The notes under the pieces: generated by a model
Database searches by the model: none
Told to the model about the DNA's origin: nothing
Seen by the model: the letters and a program-made list of their open reading frames with translations, nothing else
Origin: Buxus sempervirens
Lineage: Eukaryota > Streptophyta > Magnoliopsida > Buxales > Buxaceae
Length of the DNA stretch: 64,000 bases
NCBI GenBank assembly: GCA_947561395.2
Contig: OX387187.1
Location: 31,229,829 to 31,293,828, forward strand
Direction: 5' to 3'
Part shown: positions 10,626 through 19,968 of the stretch, one piece after another
How the letters are laid out: each line of letters starts with the position of its first letter
Position numbering within the stretch: the first letter of the stretch is position 1
Made by a program: the position numbers and the translations under genes

Positions 10626-13600
10626 ATGGAAGAGAGAAGGGCCAAGGGTTTGTGCTACAATTGCGATGAAAAGTATGTTCGAGGCCACCGATGTAAGAAG
10701 CAACAACTCTATCTTTTGGAAGGTGAAAATGACGATGAAGTAGTGGAAGAAGAGGAGGAACCAGAGGATGAGAGCTCTGAACACGCTCCAGAAGAGCCTC
10801 TCATTTCAGTACATGCCCTTGCAGGTGCTACTTCCTACCGAACTATGAGAGTAAAAGGATTCATCAAAAACCGAGCCATCTCTATCCTCATTGATTCAGG
10901 CAGCACCCATAACTTCTTAGATCCGGGAGTTGCACAAACCACGAGCTGTACGACAAGCCCCACTACACCCATTTCCGTTGCTGTTGCTGATGGTTCTCGA
11001 GTGATTAGCACAGCCATGTGCCAGAACATGTCATGGGTAATGCAAGGTACAGAATTCCAAGCTGATTTTAGACTGTTAACATTGGGTGGTTGTGACATGG
11101 TTTTAGGTGTACAATGGCTAGCCACCTTGGGCCCAATCGTATGGGACTTTGCTAAATTACGAATGGAGTTTCAAAGCAACGAAAAAAGGCATCTCTTAAG
11201 AGGGGTCAAGGCGGGAGAGGTGAAAATAATCAATGGGGATCAAATGGCTAAAGCTCTCAAGAAGTCGACACAAATGGCGGTTGCACAGTTATGCTCTATA
11301 CAACCAATACAATCTGAGGTAACTTTCCCTTATGATCTGAAATTCTTGCTGGACTCCTATTCCACAGTTTTTGTAGAGGTGAAAGGACTGCCACCAAGAC
11401 GAGAACAGGACCATCGGATACCGTTAATACCCGGGAGCACACCTACCAACACACGACCATACCGGTACCTGTATGTTCAGAAAAATGAGATCGAAAAGAT
11501 GGTACAAGAAATGCTGTCTGCTGGCATCATCCGACCTAGTGTGAGCCCCTTTTCATCTCCGGTTCTATTGGTACGTAAGAAAGATAATTCGTGGAGGATG
11601 TGTGTTGACTACAGGTCATTAAATAAGGACACTATCAAAGACAAGTTTCCCATCCCAGTAATTGATGAACTATTGGATGAGTTGCACGGAGCACAGTTTT
11701 TCTCAAAACTGGACCTGCGTTCAGGATACCACCAAATTCGGGTTCATCCACCCGATATTCACAAAACGGCCTTCCGAACACATGAAGGCCACTATGAATT
11801 CCTAGTCATGCCGTTCGGCCTCACCAATGCCCCATCTACATTCCAGAGTCTAATGAATCAAGTATTTAAACCTTACTTGCGTAAGTTCATACTTGTATTT
11901 TTTGATGACATACTAGTTTATAGTAAGACTTGGGCTGAACACCTACAACACCTTCATACCACCTTGCGGGTGCTTCAAGAAAATCAGCTATATGCCAAAA
12001 GAACCAAGTGTCTCTTTGGTAAATCGGAGCTCGAATATTTGGGGCACATAATCTCTTCTAAAGGAGTGGCTGCAGACCCCGTGAAAATAAGTTGTATGAT
12101 ACAGTGGCCCAAGCCTACCAACATCAAGGGCCTAAGAGGATTCCTTGGGCTGACAGGATACTATCGTCGGTTTGTGAAAGAGTACGGGAAGATCAGCAAA
12201 CCCTTGACGAACATGCTTCGAAAAGATGGGTTCCATTGGACATCGGAAGCTGAACAAGCCTTTGAAAAGTTAAAAATCGCCATGACTACCACCCCTGTTT
12301 TAGCACTTCCAAATTTTACTAAACTCTTTGTTGTAGAATGTGATGCTTCAGGTACAGGTTTGGGAGGTGTTTTGATGCAAGAAGGAAGACCCATTGCGTT
12401 TGCAAGTAAGGCCCTGTCAGCTAAGCACTTGGGTCTCTCGACCTATGAGAAAGAAATGCTTGCGATTGTCTACATGGTCTGTCATTGGCGGCCCTATCTA
12501 GTGGGCAGACATTTCAAAATCAAGACTGATCACATCAGCCTGAAGTACTTGCTCGAACAAAGGATCTCCACACCGGCGCAACAAAAATGGTTGACCAAAT
12601 TGATCGGCTACAACTATGAGATTATATATAAGCATGGGAAGGATAACTTGGTGGCCGATGCTCTCTCACGAAAGGATGAAGATCAGACGCAATGCATGGC
12701 CCTATCAACCGTCATGACCGATTGGATGAAGGAAATTGAAAAAGGGTGGGAAGACGACTTCTCCTTGCGTACCATCATTAAGACCTTGCTCCAAGACCCC
12801 GCGGCTGTGCCAGGATACACATGGGAACATAACCAATTATTATACAAAGGCCGACTGGTGCTGGGGCCCACATCAACAATCAAAGCCCTAATTCTTAGAG
12901 AGTTTCATGATAGCCCAATTGGAGGACATGCGGGGGTGCACAAAACCATCAAACGTATCAAGCGTACATTCTATTGGAAGGGTCTAAATACTGAGGTACG
13001 TCAATATATTAGGGAATGTGATATATGTCAGCGCAACAAAAACGAGACTATAGCTACCCCGGGGTTAATGGTACCCTTACCCATACCCACCAAGGTTTGG
13101 GTTGACATCTCTATGGACTTCATCGAGGGATTACCATCCTCTCATGGCAAGGATGTCATCCTTGTAGTTGTGGATCGGCTAAACAAGTACGCACATTTCA
13201 TGGCCCTTAAGCATCCCTACACGGCTATCGATGTAGCCCAAATTTTCATGGATTCCGTCTTTAAACTACATGGGATGCCTAATTCCATTGTGAGTGACAG
13301 GGACCCGATCTTTGTTAGCAAGTTTTGGCAAGAGCTCTTTCGGCTACAAGGGACCCAATTGAGGATGAGTTCCTCTTATCATCCACAAACCGACGGCCAA
13401 ACGGAGGTGGTGAACCGATGTCTCGAGAACTACTTAATATGTATTACGGGGGATAGACCCAACCAGTGGGTCAAGTGGTTAGCATTGGCCGAGTGGTGGT
13501 ACAACACCACCTACCATTCAACAACAAAACTCACCCCTTATGAGGCTGTTTATGGCCAGCCCCCACCCCCATACATTTTCTACAAACCGGGTGACACTCT

Positions 13601-14159
13601 CAACAACACACTTGACGAAAGCCTTCGCTCAAGGGATGCCGTGTCTCGCTTGCTACAAGAAAACATGCAACTTGCCCAACAAAGGATGAAACAAATAGCA
13701 GATCGCCACCGAACAGAGCGTGAGTTTCAGGTTGGGGATCTTGTGTACTTGCGCCTACAACCATACCGCCAGTCTACGGTGGTACCCCGCAACAATGTCA
13801 AGCTAGCCCCCAAGTTCTACGGTCCATATCAGGTCCTCCAACGAGTCGGGAAGGTAGCCTACAAGCTTGATCTCCCTCAAGGGTCTCGGATCCACCCGGT
13901 GTTTCATGTGTCGTGTTTAAAAAAGAAAATCGGGAAGCGTCACAGTAGGCAAGATTCATTACCACTGGTAGGATCAGAAGGACAGTTGCTCATCGAGCCT
14001 GTGGCAATCCTAGATCGCAGGGTGGTTAAACGGCATCATCGAGCTGTTAGCCAAGTATTGGTACAATGGTCGAACTCATTTCCGGAAGACGCCACGTGGA
14101 TCGACTGGTACGAGCTTCACCAGCAGTTTCCGAATTTCCAACCTCGAGGACAAGGTTGA
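10626..14159 (+). CDS. pol region of the Reina-like element (zinc knuckle, PR, RT, RNase H, INT, chromodomain)
   Basis: This frame has 1177 residues. A zinc knuckle lies at about 10-23 (CYNC to HRC), then an acidic linker. An aspartic protease active site DSG is at 90-92 (DSGSTHNF). Reverse transcriptase lies at about 290-470 with FFDDILVYS at about 425. RNase H lies at about 560-680, starting near ECDASGTGLGG. The integrase HHCC finger is at about 760-805 and the core at about 825-990 (DISMDFIEGLP, then SDRDPIF and SYHPQTDGQTE). A chromodomain (DRRVVKRHHRAVSQVLVQW, then EDATW) is at about 1125-1177. Known chromodomains of this group direct insertion to heterochromatin, which fits the nested location. 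Confidence 0.93.
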   Translation: MEERRAKGLCYNCDEKYVRGHRCKKQQLYLLEGENDDEVVEEEEEPEDESSEHAPEEPLISVHALAGATSYRTMRVKGFIKNRAISILIDSGSTHNFLDPGVAQTTSCTTSPTTPISVAVADGSRVISTAMCQNMSWVMQGTEFQADFRLLTLGGCDMVLGVQWLATLGPIVWDFAKLRMEFQSNEKRHLLRGVKAGEVKIINGDQMAKALKKSTQMAVAQLCSIQPIQSEVTFPYDLKFLLDSYSTVFVEVKGLPPRREQDHRIPLIPGSTPTNTRPYRYLYVQKNEIEKMVQEMLSAGIIRPSVSPFSSPVLLVRKKDNSWRMCVDYRSLNKDTIKDKFPIPVIDELLDELHGAQFFSKLDLRSGYHQIRVHPPDIHKTAFRTHEGHYEFLVMPFGLTNAPSTFQSLMNQVFKPYLRKFILVFFDDILVYSKTWAEHLQHLHTTLRVLQENQLYAKRTKCLFGKSELEYLGHIISSKGVAADPVKISCMIQWPKPTNIKGLRGFLGLTGYYRRFVKEYGKISKPLTNMLRKDGFHWTSEAEQAFEKLKIAMTTTPVLALPNFTKLFVVECDASGTGLGGVLMQEGRPIAFASKALSAKHLGLSTYEKEMLAIVYMVCHWRPYLVGRHFKIKTDHISLKYLLEQRISTPAQQKWLTKLIGYNYEIIYKHGKDNLVADALSRKDEDQTQCMALSTVMTDWMKEIEKGWEDDFSLRTIIKTLLQDPAAVPGYTWEHNQLLYKGRLVLGPTSTIKALILREFHDSPIGGHAGVHKTIKRIKRTFYWKGLNTEVRQYIRECDICQRNKNETIATPGLMVPLPIPTKVWVDISMDFIEGLPSSHGKDVILVVVDRLNKYAHFMALKHPYTAIDVAQIFMDSVFKLHGMPNSIVSDRDPIFVSKFWQELFRLQGTQLRMSSSYHPQTDGQTEVVNRCLENYLICITGDRPNQWVKWLALAEWWYNTTYHSTTKLTPYEAVYGQPPPPYIFYKPGDTLNNTLDESLRSRDAVSRLLQENMQLAQQRMKQIADRHRTEREFQVGDLVYLRLQPYRQSTVVPRNNVKLAPKFYGPYQVLQRVGKVAYKLDLPQGSRIHPVFHVSCLKKKIGKRHSRQDSLPLVGSEGQLLIEPVAILDRRVVKRHHRAVSQVLVQWSNSFPEDATWIDWYELHQQFPNFQPRGQG

Positions 14160-14176
14160 TCTGAAGGGGGCGGGAA

Positions 14177-14580
14177 TGATATGTGCACGCCTCCAATCAG
14201 CCGTTAATGGCGCATCCAGCAGAGCATAAGGGCGTACTGATCTACTAAATAAAATTCCTATTTTGTAGTCTTCTTATTTTGGTTAATTAGTTCAATTGTA
14301 GGAGAGAATAAAGGTGACCATTACATGTTTGGGGAGGATTGTAAGGCATTGATTGAAGAGGGAGATGAAGCTCTGTTCATCTATTTAAAGAGAGTGCCGA
14401 AGGAGGAAGAGGCAGGCAATTCAGTGTAATCTCTTTTATCTCCATCTTTAGCTTTATCAAGCTTTCCCTCACGAGAATTCTTTCCCCCGAAAGTGGGAAT
14501 CATTCTCAGTTCTCTTGTAATCAGTTTGTTCCTATTAGTGAATAATTCTCAGTTCTCTTATAATCACTTTGTTCTTATCA
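14177..14580 (+). repeat. 3' LTR of the Reina-like element
   Basis: This 404-bp LTR differs from the 5' LTR at about four positions. It is preceded by the purine tract ending GGGGGCGGGAA and followed by the ATCTT duplication. Confidence 0.95.
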
Positions 14581-14723
14581 ATCTTCTTTTTCAAACTCAG
14601 CAACTTCGGCTGAGCAACCCCCCACCAATCTCAGGTAATTTCTTTTTTAATTCTCCTCCTTTTATTTCCTTCAGAACCTTTCTAATTCTTCCCAACCTTT
14701 AAACCAAAAAAAATACAATTTAA

Positions 14724-15095
14724 GAACAGCCGTAGGTGGCTGTGGGACAGCCACCTGCGGCTGTTCCATTTCATCCTTCCACTTCAACTCCAGCCACCTG
14801 TGGCTGCTCCACACACCTGTGGCTGTGGGACAATCCCCCATTAATGTTCTTTTTTTATTTCATTTCCTCTCCTTTGAATTCTGGTTTATCTCTTAGACAG
14901 AAAAAAAATCCAAGAACAGCCACCTACAGCTGTTGCTTGTATTTTACCAGAATTCTAAGAGTTCTTTTCTGTTCCATTTCATGGAACAGAAAAGTTCATC
15001 AAATTTTCAAAGAAAATTAAATAATCTCCTTCTTTGAATTCTGGTTTATCTCTTAGACAGAAAAAAAAATTCCACGAATAGCAACCTACGGTTGT
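14724..15095. repeat. AACAGCC palindromic minisatellite, right part
   Basis: The array seen at 9055-9274 continues with heads near 14724, 14915 and 15073. Arms such as GGTGGCTGT, ACAGCCACC and GCGGCTGTT alternate. A second repeated phrase (ttctggtttatctcttagacag) precedes two of the heads. Confidence 0.7.
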
Positions 15096-15116
15096 TGCTT
15101 GTGTTTTACCAAGCTC

Positions 15117-15148
15117 TTGTTTATTTATTTATTTATTTATTTATTTTT
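15117..15148. repeat. (TTTA)n microsatellite
   Basis: About seven TTTA units. Confidence 0.9.
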
Positions 15149-15810
15149 TTACCAAGCTCCATTCAATTGTACATTTCTGCTATTGTTTCTTTTATCTAAC
15201 ATTTTAATTTGAGCAATATCAGAATAAGTAAATACCAAATGAAATCAACCATGACCAAACACCTCATCTGTTTTAAAAATTTTTAACATGCTTCGGCCAT
15301 GCATCATATGATCATGTTTTACAAAATAAATCAATAAGCATGGTTATCATTTCATTAACAATTCAACACACACACAGAAAAAAAAAACTCAGAGATTCTA
15401 ACCAAGAATCACTGTTATGTCTTGGCCATAACAGTGATTCAAATTTAAAACTTTGGACATAAGCATGCTTCGGCCATAAAAGAAAAAAAAAATTATCATA
15501 TCATTTTTCATCTATTGGATAATTAAACAACACTAAAAAAAAATCTGGCCATAACATAACAGTGACATGTCTTATACTATTTGACAATCCAACAACATAC
15601 AAATACTTGATTAAAAATAAACATACAAAAATAGAGGAAAAAAACCTGGTATAGGATTGATTTCCCGGAAGCTAATGAACTCAACTCTAGATGTTCCCTC
15701 TTTCCTCTTGCACAACCTTCTTCCTCCTTTTTCTCACTTCCCTCTTTGTTTCTTTTTTAGAACTCTCTTCTTTTGATTTTTGTCCTCCCCTTTTGCTCTC
15801 AACTTCAAGC

Positions 15811-15820
15811 CCTTTTATAG
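15811..15820 (-). promoter_or_regulatory. TATA box of LTR A copy 3
   Basis: CTATAAAAGG on the minus strand is followed by a pyrimidine-poor then A/G-rich leader, matching the layout of LTR A copy 1. Confidence 0.55.
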
Positions 15821-16228
15821 AGGATTCCCACCCCTTCAAATTCTTAACCCCAAACCTTTCCTCTTCCTCTCTTAAACCCTTAACTCTTCCTCTTCCTCTT
15901 CTTAAACAACCAACCCTTCCTCTTCCTCTCTTAAACAACTAACCCTTCCTCTTCCTTTCTTAAACACCCTCATTCAATTAGGTTTGGTCAAAGTCCATTT
16001 TGTCTCACATTTTTATTAGGCTTATGTATTTTTTAAGCTTTGTTTCAATATCTCAAGAGAATATGAGTTGGACCAATTCGTCCAACTCATTTCTCTTTGT
16101 TTATTTTTATTATTATTATTTTTTTAATCTTAAACTTTTATTAACTTTGTTATTTATTTGCATAAGAAACCCCATTAGGAAACTTATTTACTAAAACAAC
16201 CCACAAAATTTTAATTTGTCATTGGTTA

Positions 16229-16263
16229 CATGGCAGCCACCATGGCGTACACGTGGCTGCCAT
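16229..16263. repeat. 12-bp inverted repeat in the U3 of LTR A copy 3
   Basis: CATGGCAGCCAC and GTGGCTGCCATG are exact reverse complements separated by about 11 nt. They lie about 410 nt upstream of the TATA box of this copy. Confidence 0.75.
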
Positions 16264-16521
16264 GTGGCAATCCAATTTAGGTTTTGTAAAAATCCCCAAA
16301 CTACCCTTTATTTATTTTATTCATAACTTAGCCGTTTGACATCCGATTTGAGCACGGTTTGGTGCATCGGAATCGGCTCAGAATTCTCTTTATTATGGGC
16401 TTGTTATTTCAAAAAGACGGGTCCACTATAAGAACCTCGATTTATGTGCCCACATATATGCCGGTTTAAGATATGCTTCTTGGGCAATTTTATAATGCAA
16501 AAATGGGGTGTTGACACTATG

Positions 16522-17388
16522 AAATGGAAAACTTTGAATTTTTATTGGGAATGAATATTTGGTATGATATATTGTTTGTTGTAAATTCAGTTAGTAAGAG
16601 TTTACAACTTGAAAATATGCATATAGATATTGCTATGGATAAATTAAAGGGACTTATTTCCTATTTCAAAAATTTCAGAGAAAATGGTTTTAATTCTGCT
16701 TTAGATTTTTCTAAACAAGTTGCACTGGAAATGGAAAGAGAACCAACATTTTGTAAAAAGCGTATCATTCATCAGAAAAAGCAATTTGATGAGAAAGATG
16801 AAAATGTTGACGAGGTTATGAAATCTGCAGAGGAATCTTTCAAAATTGATTATTTCTATTACATAGTAGATCATGCAATATCTTCAATGCAAGATAGATT
16901 TGAACTATTTTCAAAGTATGATGATATATTTGGTTTTTTATTTGGTCTTGACAGATTAAGCTCTTTTGTTGATTGTGATTTAGAAAAAAAAATGTCTTGA
17001 TCTTGAAAATGTTCTTAAGCATGACATGCATTTTGATATTGATGGTTTGGATTTGTTTTCAAAATTAAGGGTTTTAAAAGAAGTTGCAAAAGCAGAAATT
17101 AATACTTCAATTGAAATACTTAATCTAATAAAAGAACTTGATTGTTTTCCCAATTGTTTTATTGCATATAGAATATCACTTACTATACCTGTTACAGTTG
17201 CATCAGCAGAAAGAAGTTTTTCAAAACTAAAGATTATAAAAAAGTATTTACGAACAACTATGTGTAAAGATAGATTAAACGGTTTAGCAATTTTATCTAT
17301 TGAAAATGATTTATTGGCTAAACTTGAATACAAAACTATAATTAGTAATTTTGCATATAAAAAGGCAAGAAATAAATTTATGGTTTAA
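16522..17388 (+). pseudogene. hAT transposase, C-terminal part with dimerisation domain
   Basis: Transposase sequence resumes right after the CTATG duplication with YEMENFEFLLGMNIWYDILF, continuing the block left at 7650. The first open stretch ends near 17000. A frameshift there moves the rest to another frame, 17026-17388. That part has the hAT C-terminal dimerisation signature, ASAERSFSKLKIIKKYLRTT followed by RLNGLAILSIEND. This region normally makes the transposase dimer. The frameshift and the LTR insertion both inactivate the gene. Confidence 0.92.
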
Positions 17389-17459
17389 TATTTATTTTTT
17401 TAATTAAAAGGCCTCATTTTATGACCTTTCAGGCCCACAAAAAGTTTGAGCTACCCCTG

Positions 17460-17467
17460 CTCTAGTG
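17460..17467. repeat. hAT target-site duplication, right copy
   Basis: CTCTAGTG, identical to 4926-4933. Confidence 0.95.
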
Positions 17468-17866
17468 GTATATATGGTAGAGGGTTATGGTGAGGGTGGT
17501 GCCCTCAGAGATTTGATGAAGCTTCTTGACGGATGCTTCTTCTACAACACCTTGAGAAGAACAACAATTGCAAAAGAACTTTTTTGGAGAAAGGGTTTCT
17601 TGTTTCTCTCTAGGCTTCTCCATCAAAGAGAAAGGACATTGCAGAGAGACAAAGAGAAAGAGCATTCGAGAAGGCGAGGAAGCAAATCTCATCGGAACTG
17701 GATTGAGAGGGAAAATCGGGATAGAGAGAAGACAGAAGAGCAGAGGAGTGAGGAGAGAAGAATCGAAAAAGAAATTAAAAAAATTTCTAATCTTGATAGG
17801 TTTGGTCATCCGAAGCTGCTCGAGGCTGCCATGTCAGCCTGAGGCAATTAGCCTTAATATAATAGA
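17468..17866 (-). other. Helitron-like 5' end and adjoining sequence
   Basis: On the minus strand the sequence from 17866 reads TCTATTATATTAAGG, a TC start with the TATTATATTAA phrase seen at plant Helitron 5' ends. Within the next 60 nt it shares CAGGCTGA and GCCTCG with the end at 39455. An open plus-strand frame of 125 residues (17465-17842) is rich in Arg, Glu and Lys, has no recognisable domain and is probably not a gene. The 3' end of this putative Helitron was not found; it may lie left of 4926 or be lost. Confidence 0.45.
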
Positions 17867-18675
17867 CTAGCAAAGACCCCGATGAGATGCACGGGCGAAT
17901 AGGTTTACTAATATTTTAGGTTGAACATAAGATTTTAAAACAGTGTACAGAATTATGTGTACTAATGCGTACACTGTTTAATATTATAGAGTGCACAAAA
18001 TTGTGATTAAAGATGCCTAATTGTGTAAGCAATAATGAATTAAAAGTTACTGGTGGAATGGAAAACCCTAACTTCTACTTCATGGATTTTTTTGGGGCAT
18101 GGTGCAAATCATGGTTTAATCTTCAAATGTATGATGCGAAGGTGCCATGGACCCTGAAAAAATACATCAAATGACATATCAAGCCCCTTTCTCGATCAAT
18201 ATGTTGAAAATGCACGAAACAAAGATGAATACATAAAGCTTATGTGAAACCATTTTCCGTTTGTATCATTTGTGGCTCCACCAAAAAATAGCTTATATGA
18301 AACCATTTTCCATATATTTGCATCCTTAAAGATCCCACAACTCCAAGATCAACAACCCTTATACCCATGATTTCCTCATGAGTATCTCACAGATGGGCTA
18401 ATTTAATGGATGGTCACAATAGACCATCTGTCCCTATTTTGATGGAGAACATTACGTGGGTTTGTGATGTCCATCGGAGAACTGGCAAGCAAAATACACA
18501 ATGACACCCAAAAAATTGAAAAACTTTTCAAATTAAGAAGATTGTCCCTAGCTAGGTATTGTTGGTTATGTGTTGATATTATTGTATTTTCTTTGGGTTT
18601 CACTGTTTTAAAATTTTGAAATTACTAAATTTAGGTTTGGATTTTTTGCTAGCGCAAAACCAAAATATCATATCA

Positions 18676-18690
18676 TTAGTGGTTAGAACC
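18676..18690. repeat. LINE target-site duplication, left copy
   Basis: TTAGTGGTTAGAACC here is repeated at 24476-24490. A T-run (the LINE poly-A on the other strand) follows immediately at 18691. Confidence 0.93.
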
Positions 18691-18839
18691 TTTTTTTTTT
18701 AATAAAACCAACTCCCCAAAACAGGGGAGTGGGAGCTCTCTATGTATATAGAGGGAGGTTGAGGCATGACCGCCAAACCAGTAGATTAATCAAAGAAGAG
18801 GAGTGGGGAAAGCCCCTTACACAACCAGGAATTACAGCA

Positions 18840-19240
18840 ATGTTTAGCGTCTAACATAGGAAAGACCAGCTTTGTCAACAATAAGGCATCTCCAAACAGT
18901 GGATGGTAGTTCACTTCTGTCCATGTATGACTTATTAATTCTGGTTTGGATTGCTTCTTGCGCCAATGCATCTGCAGCATGGTTCCCTTGCCGAAGAGTA
19001 TGGCAAAATTGAAGCCTGTTAGTGTATTTCTTGATGTGAGAAACCCAATGGACAATGCGCCAAGGACAATCAATCTTCCCAGCAACTACATTTACCAAAA
19101 TCTCTAAATCACTCTCAATAATAATCTGGTGACCAACAGCAAGGTTGAGTATCTTGATGCCATCAAACATGGCTCTTGCCTCTGCTTGCAAAATATCACT
19201 TTTGCCATAGAAGTGGGCGAAGGCTTGAAGCATGTCGCCC
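18840..19240 (-). pseudogene. LINE RNase H domain
   Basis: The minus-strand frame 19233-18844 contains AEARAMFDGIKILNLAVGH, ESDLEILVNVV and HTLRQGNHAADALAQEA, the order of conserved blocks in plant LINE RNase H (RVT_3). The first catalytic Asp block lies upstream in degraded sequence. The domain would remove RNA from the cDNA hybrid. It is a late addition specific to some plant L1 lineages. Confidence 0.85.
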
Positions 19241-19968
19241 TCATCATTCCTTAGTATACCATCACCAGCTGTAGGTCTTGGATTACCCAGGCATGCACCA
19301 TCAATGTTAAGTTTCCAAACTCCATCCGGTGGTTTCTACCAACGTACAAATCTGATTTGTTTAGGTGGAGCAAGTTTGTATTGGAAGTCAAGGACCTGTA
19401 GATTTAAGTTACCAATCCAATTACTCTGTTCCCAACCCGTTCATGTTGGGGGTGCAACATGTGATAAACCGAGGATGAAGAAATTTTTCCAGAAGCTTCA
19501 AGTGACCATATTGGCTTATCCTCTTCATTAGATGTGGCAATCGGTTCCATGATGAGGCAAGCAAGAATTTCGGCTGGAAGAATGCTTTTGGAGCTTTGGA
19601 ATATCCCATATTCCATGGCTGTTTACTATCTAATTAACTTTCAAGTCATGGTGTGGATCGTCCAATGGTTGCCATTCAGATAAGAATCCCAATGAGCTCC
19701 ATTTGAAATACTACAAAGATATATCACCTTTGCCAATTATCTAGTAGCAATGCTTTTTGATCTCCGAGTAAAGAGGGGCAAGGCTCTTCCAATCCACTGT
19801 TCCGTTGGGCCTACATATGCTAATATCACCAGGCTTGACCAAATATTCATGGCTCACAAACTTAGCCCATAAAGAGCTATACTGAAATAAGCACCAAACC
19901 CTTTTTGCTCTCAAACTCTGCATCGTATAGAGGAAGGACTGAATTCCCAAACCACCTTCAAGCATGGG

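Larger units (their letters stand above)
9280..14580 (+). mobile_element. Ty3/gypsy chromovirus, Reina-like, 5.3 kb, young and nearly whole
   Basis: Both LTRs are 404 bp (9280-9683 and 14177-14580), start TGATATG, end TTATCA, and are flanked by a perfect ATCTT duplication. A primer site TGGTATCAGAGC (initiator tRNA-Met type) lies at about 9686-9697, and a purine tract lies just before the 3' LTR at 14161-14176. Domain order is gag, zinc knuckle, protease, reverse transcriptase, RNase H, integrase and chromodomain. The short LTRs, the compact size and the C-terminal chromodomain fit the Reina clade. I count about four LTR differences in 404 positions, near 1 percent. At 1.3e-8 per site per year that is about 0.4 million years, and older in slow-evolving woody plants. 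It looks close to whole, with about one break. Confidence 0.93.
7656..16516 (-). mobile_element. Family A solo LTR, copy 3, inserted in the hAT transposase and carrying a Reina-like element
   Basis: The plus-strand sequence begins TGTGCGCACC and ends GGTGTTGACA, with a perfect CTATG target duplication. Orientation is minus: CTATAAAAGG lies on the minus strand at about 15811-15820, upstream of a pyrimidine-rich leader. Without the nested 5.3-kb element it is about 3.56 kb. No primer-binding site, polyprotein or internal LTR boundary of its own is visible, so it is read as a long solo LTR, probably of the Tat/Ogre type (inference). It contains A- and T-rich runs at 7860-8900 and a palindromic repeat array either side of the Reina-like insertion. 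Confidence 0.85.
4934..17459 (+). mobile_element. hAT DNA transposon (ZMYM/TTF-type transposase), split by nested LTR elements
   Basis: The element starts CAGGGGCGACTC and ends GAGCTACCCCTG, which are imperfect terminal inverted repeats of about 12 bp (10 of 12 match). They are flanked by a perfect 8-bp target duplication, CTCTAGTG, as expected for hAT. Without the 8.9-kb nested insertion (7656-16516 plus one 5-bp duplication) it is about 3.66 kb, a normal length for an autonomous hAT. Transposase pieces lie at 5956-7650 and 16522-17388. It no longer has a continuous coding frame and must be immobile unless helped in trans. It inserted in sequence that now flanks a Helitron-like end at 17866. 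Confidence 0.93.

Noticed and set aside
17465-17842. Arg/Glu-rich open frame of 125 codons
   Set aside because: Purine-rich low complexity gives long open frames by chance. An overlapping frame on the other strand is equally open, and no domain is visible.
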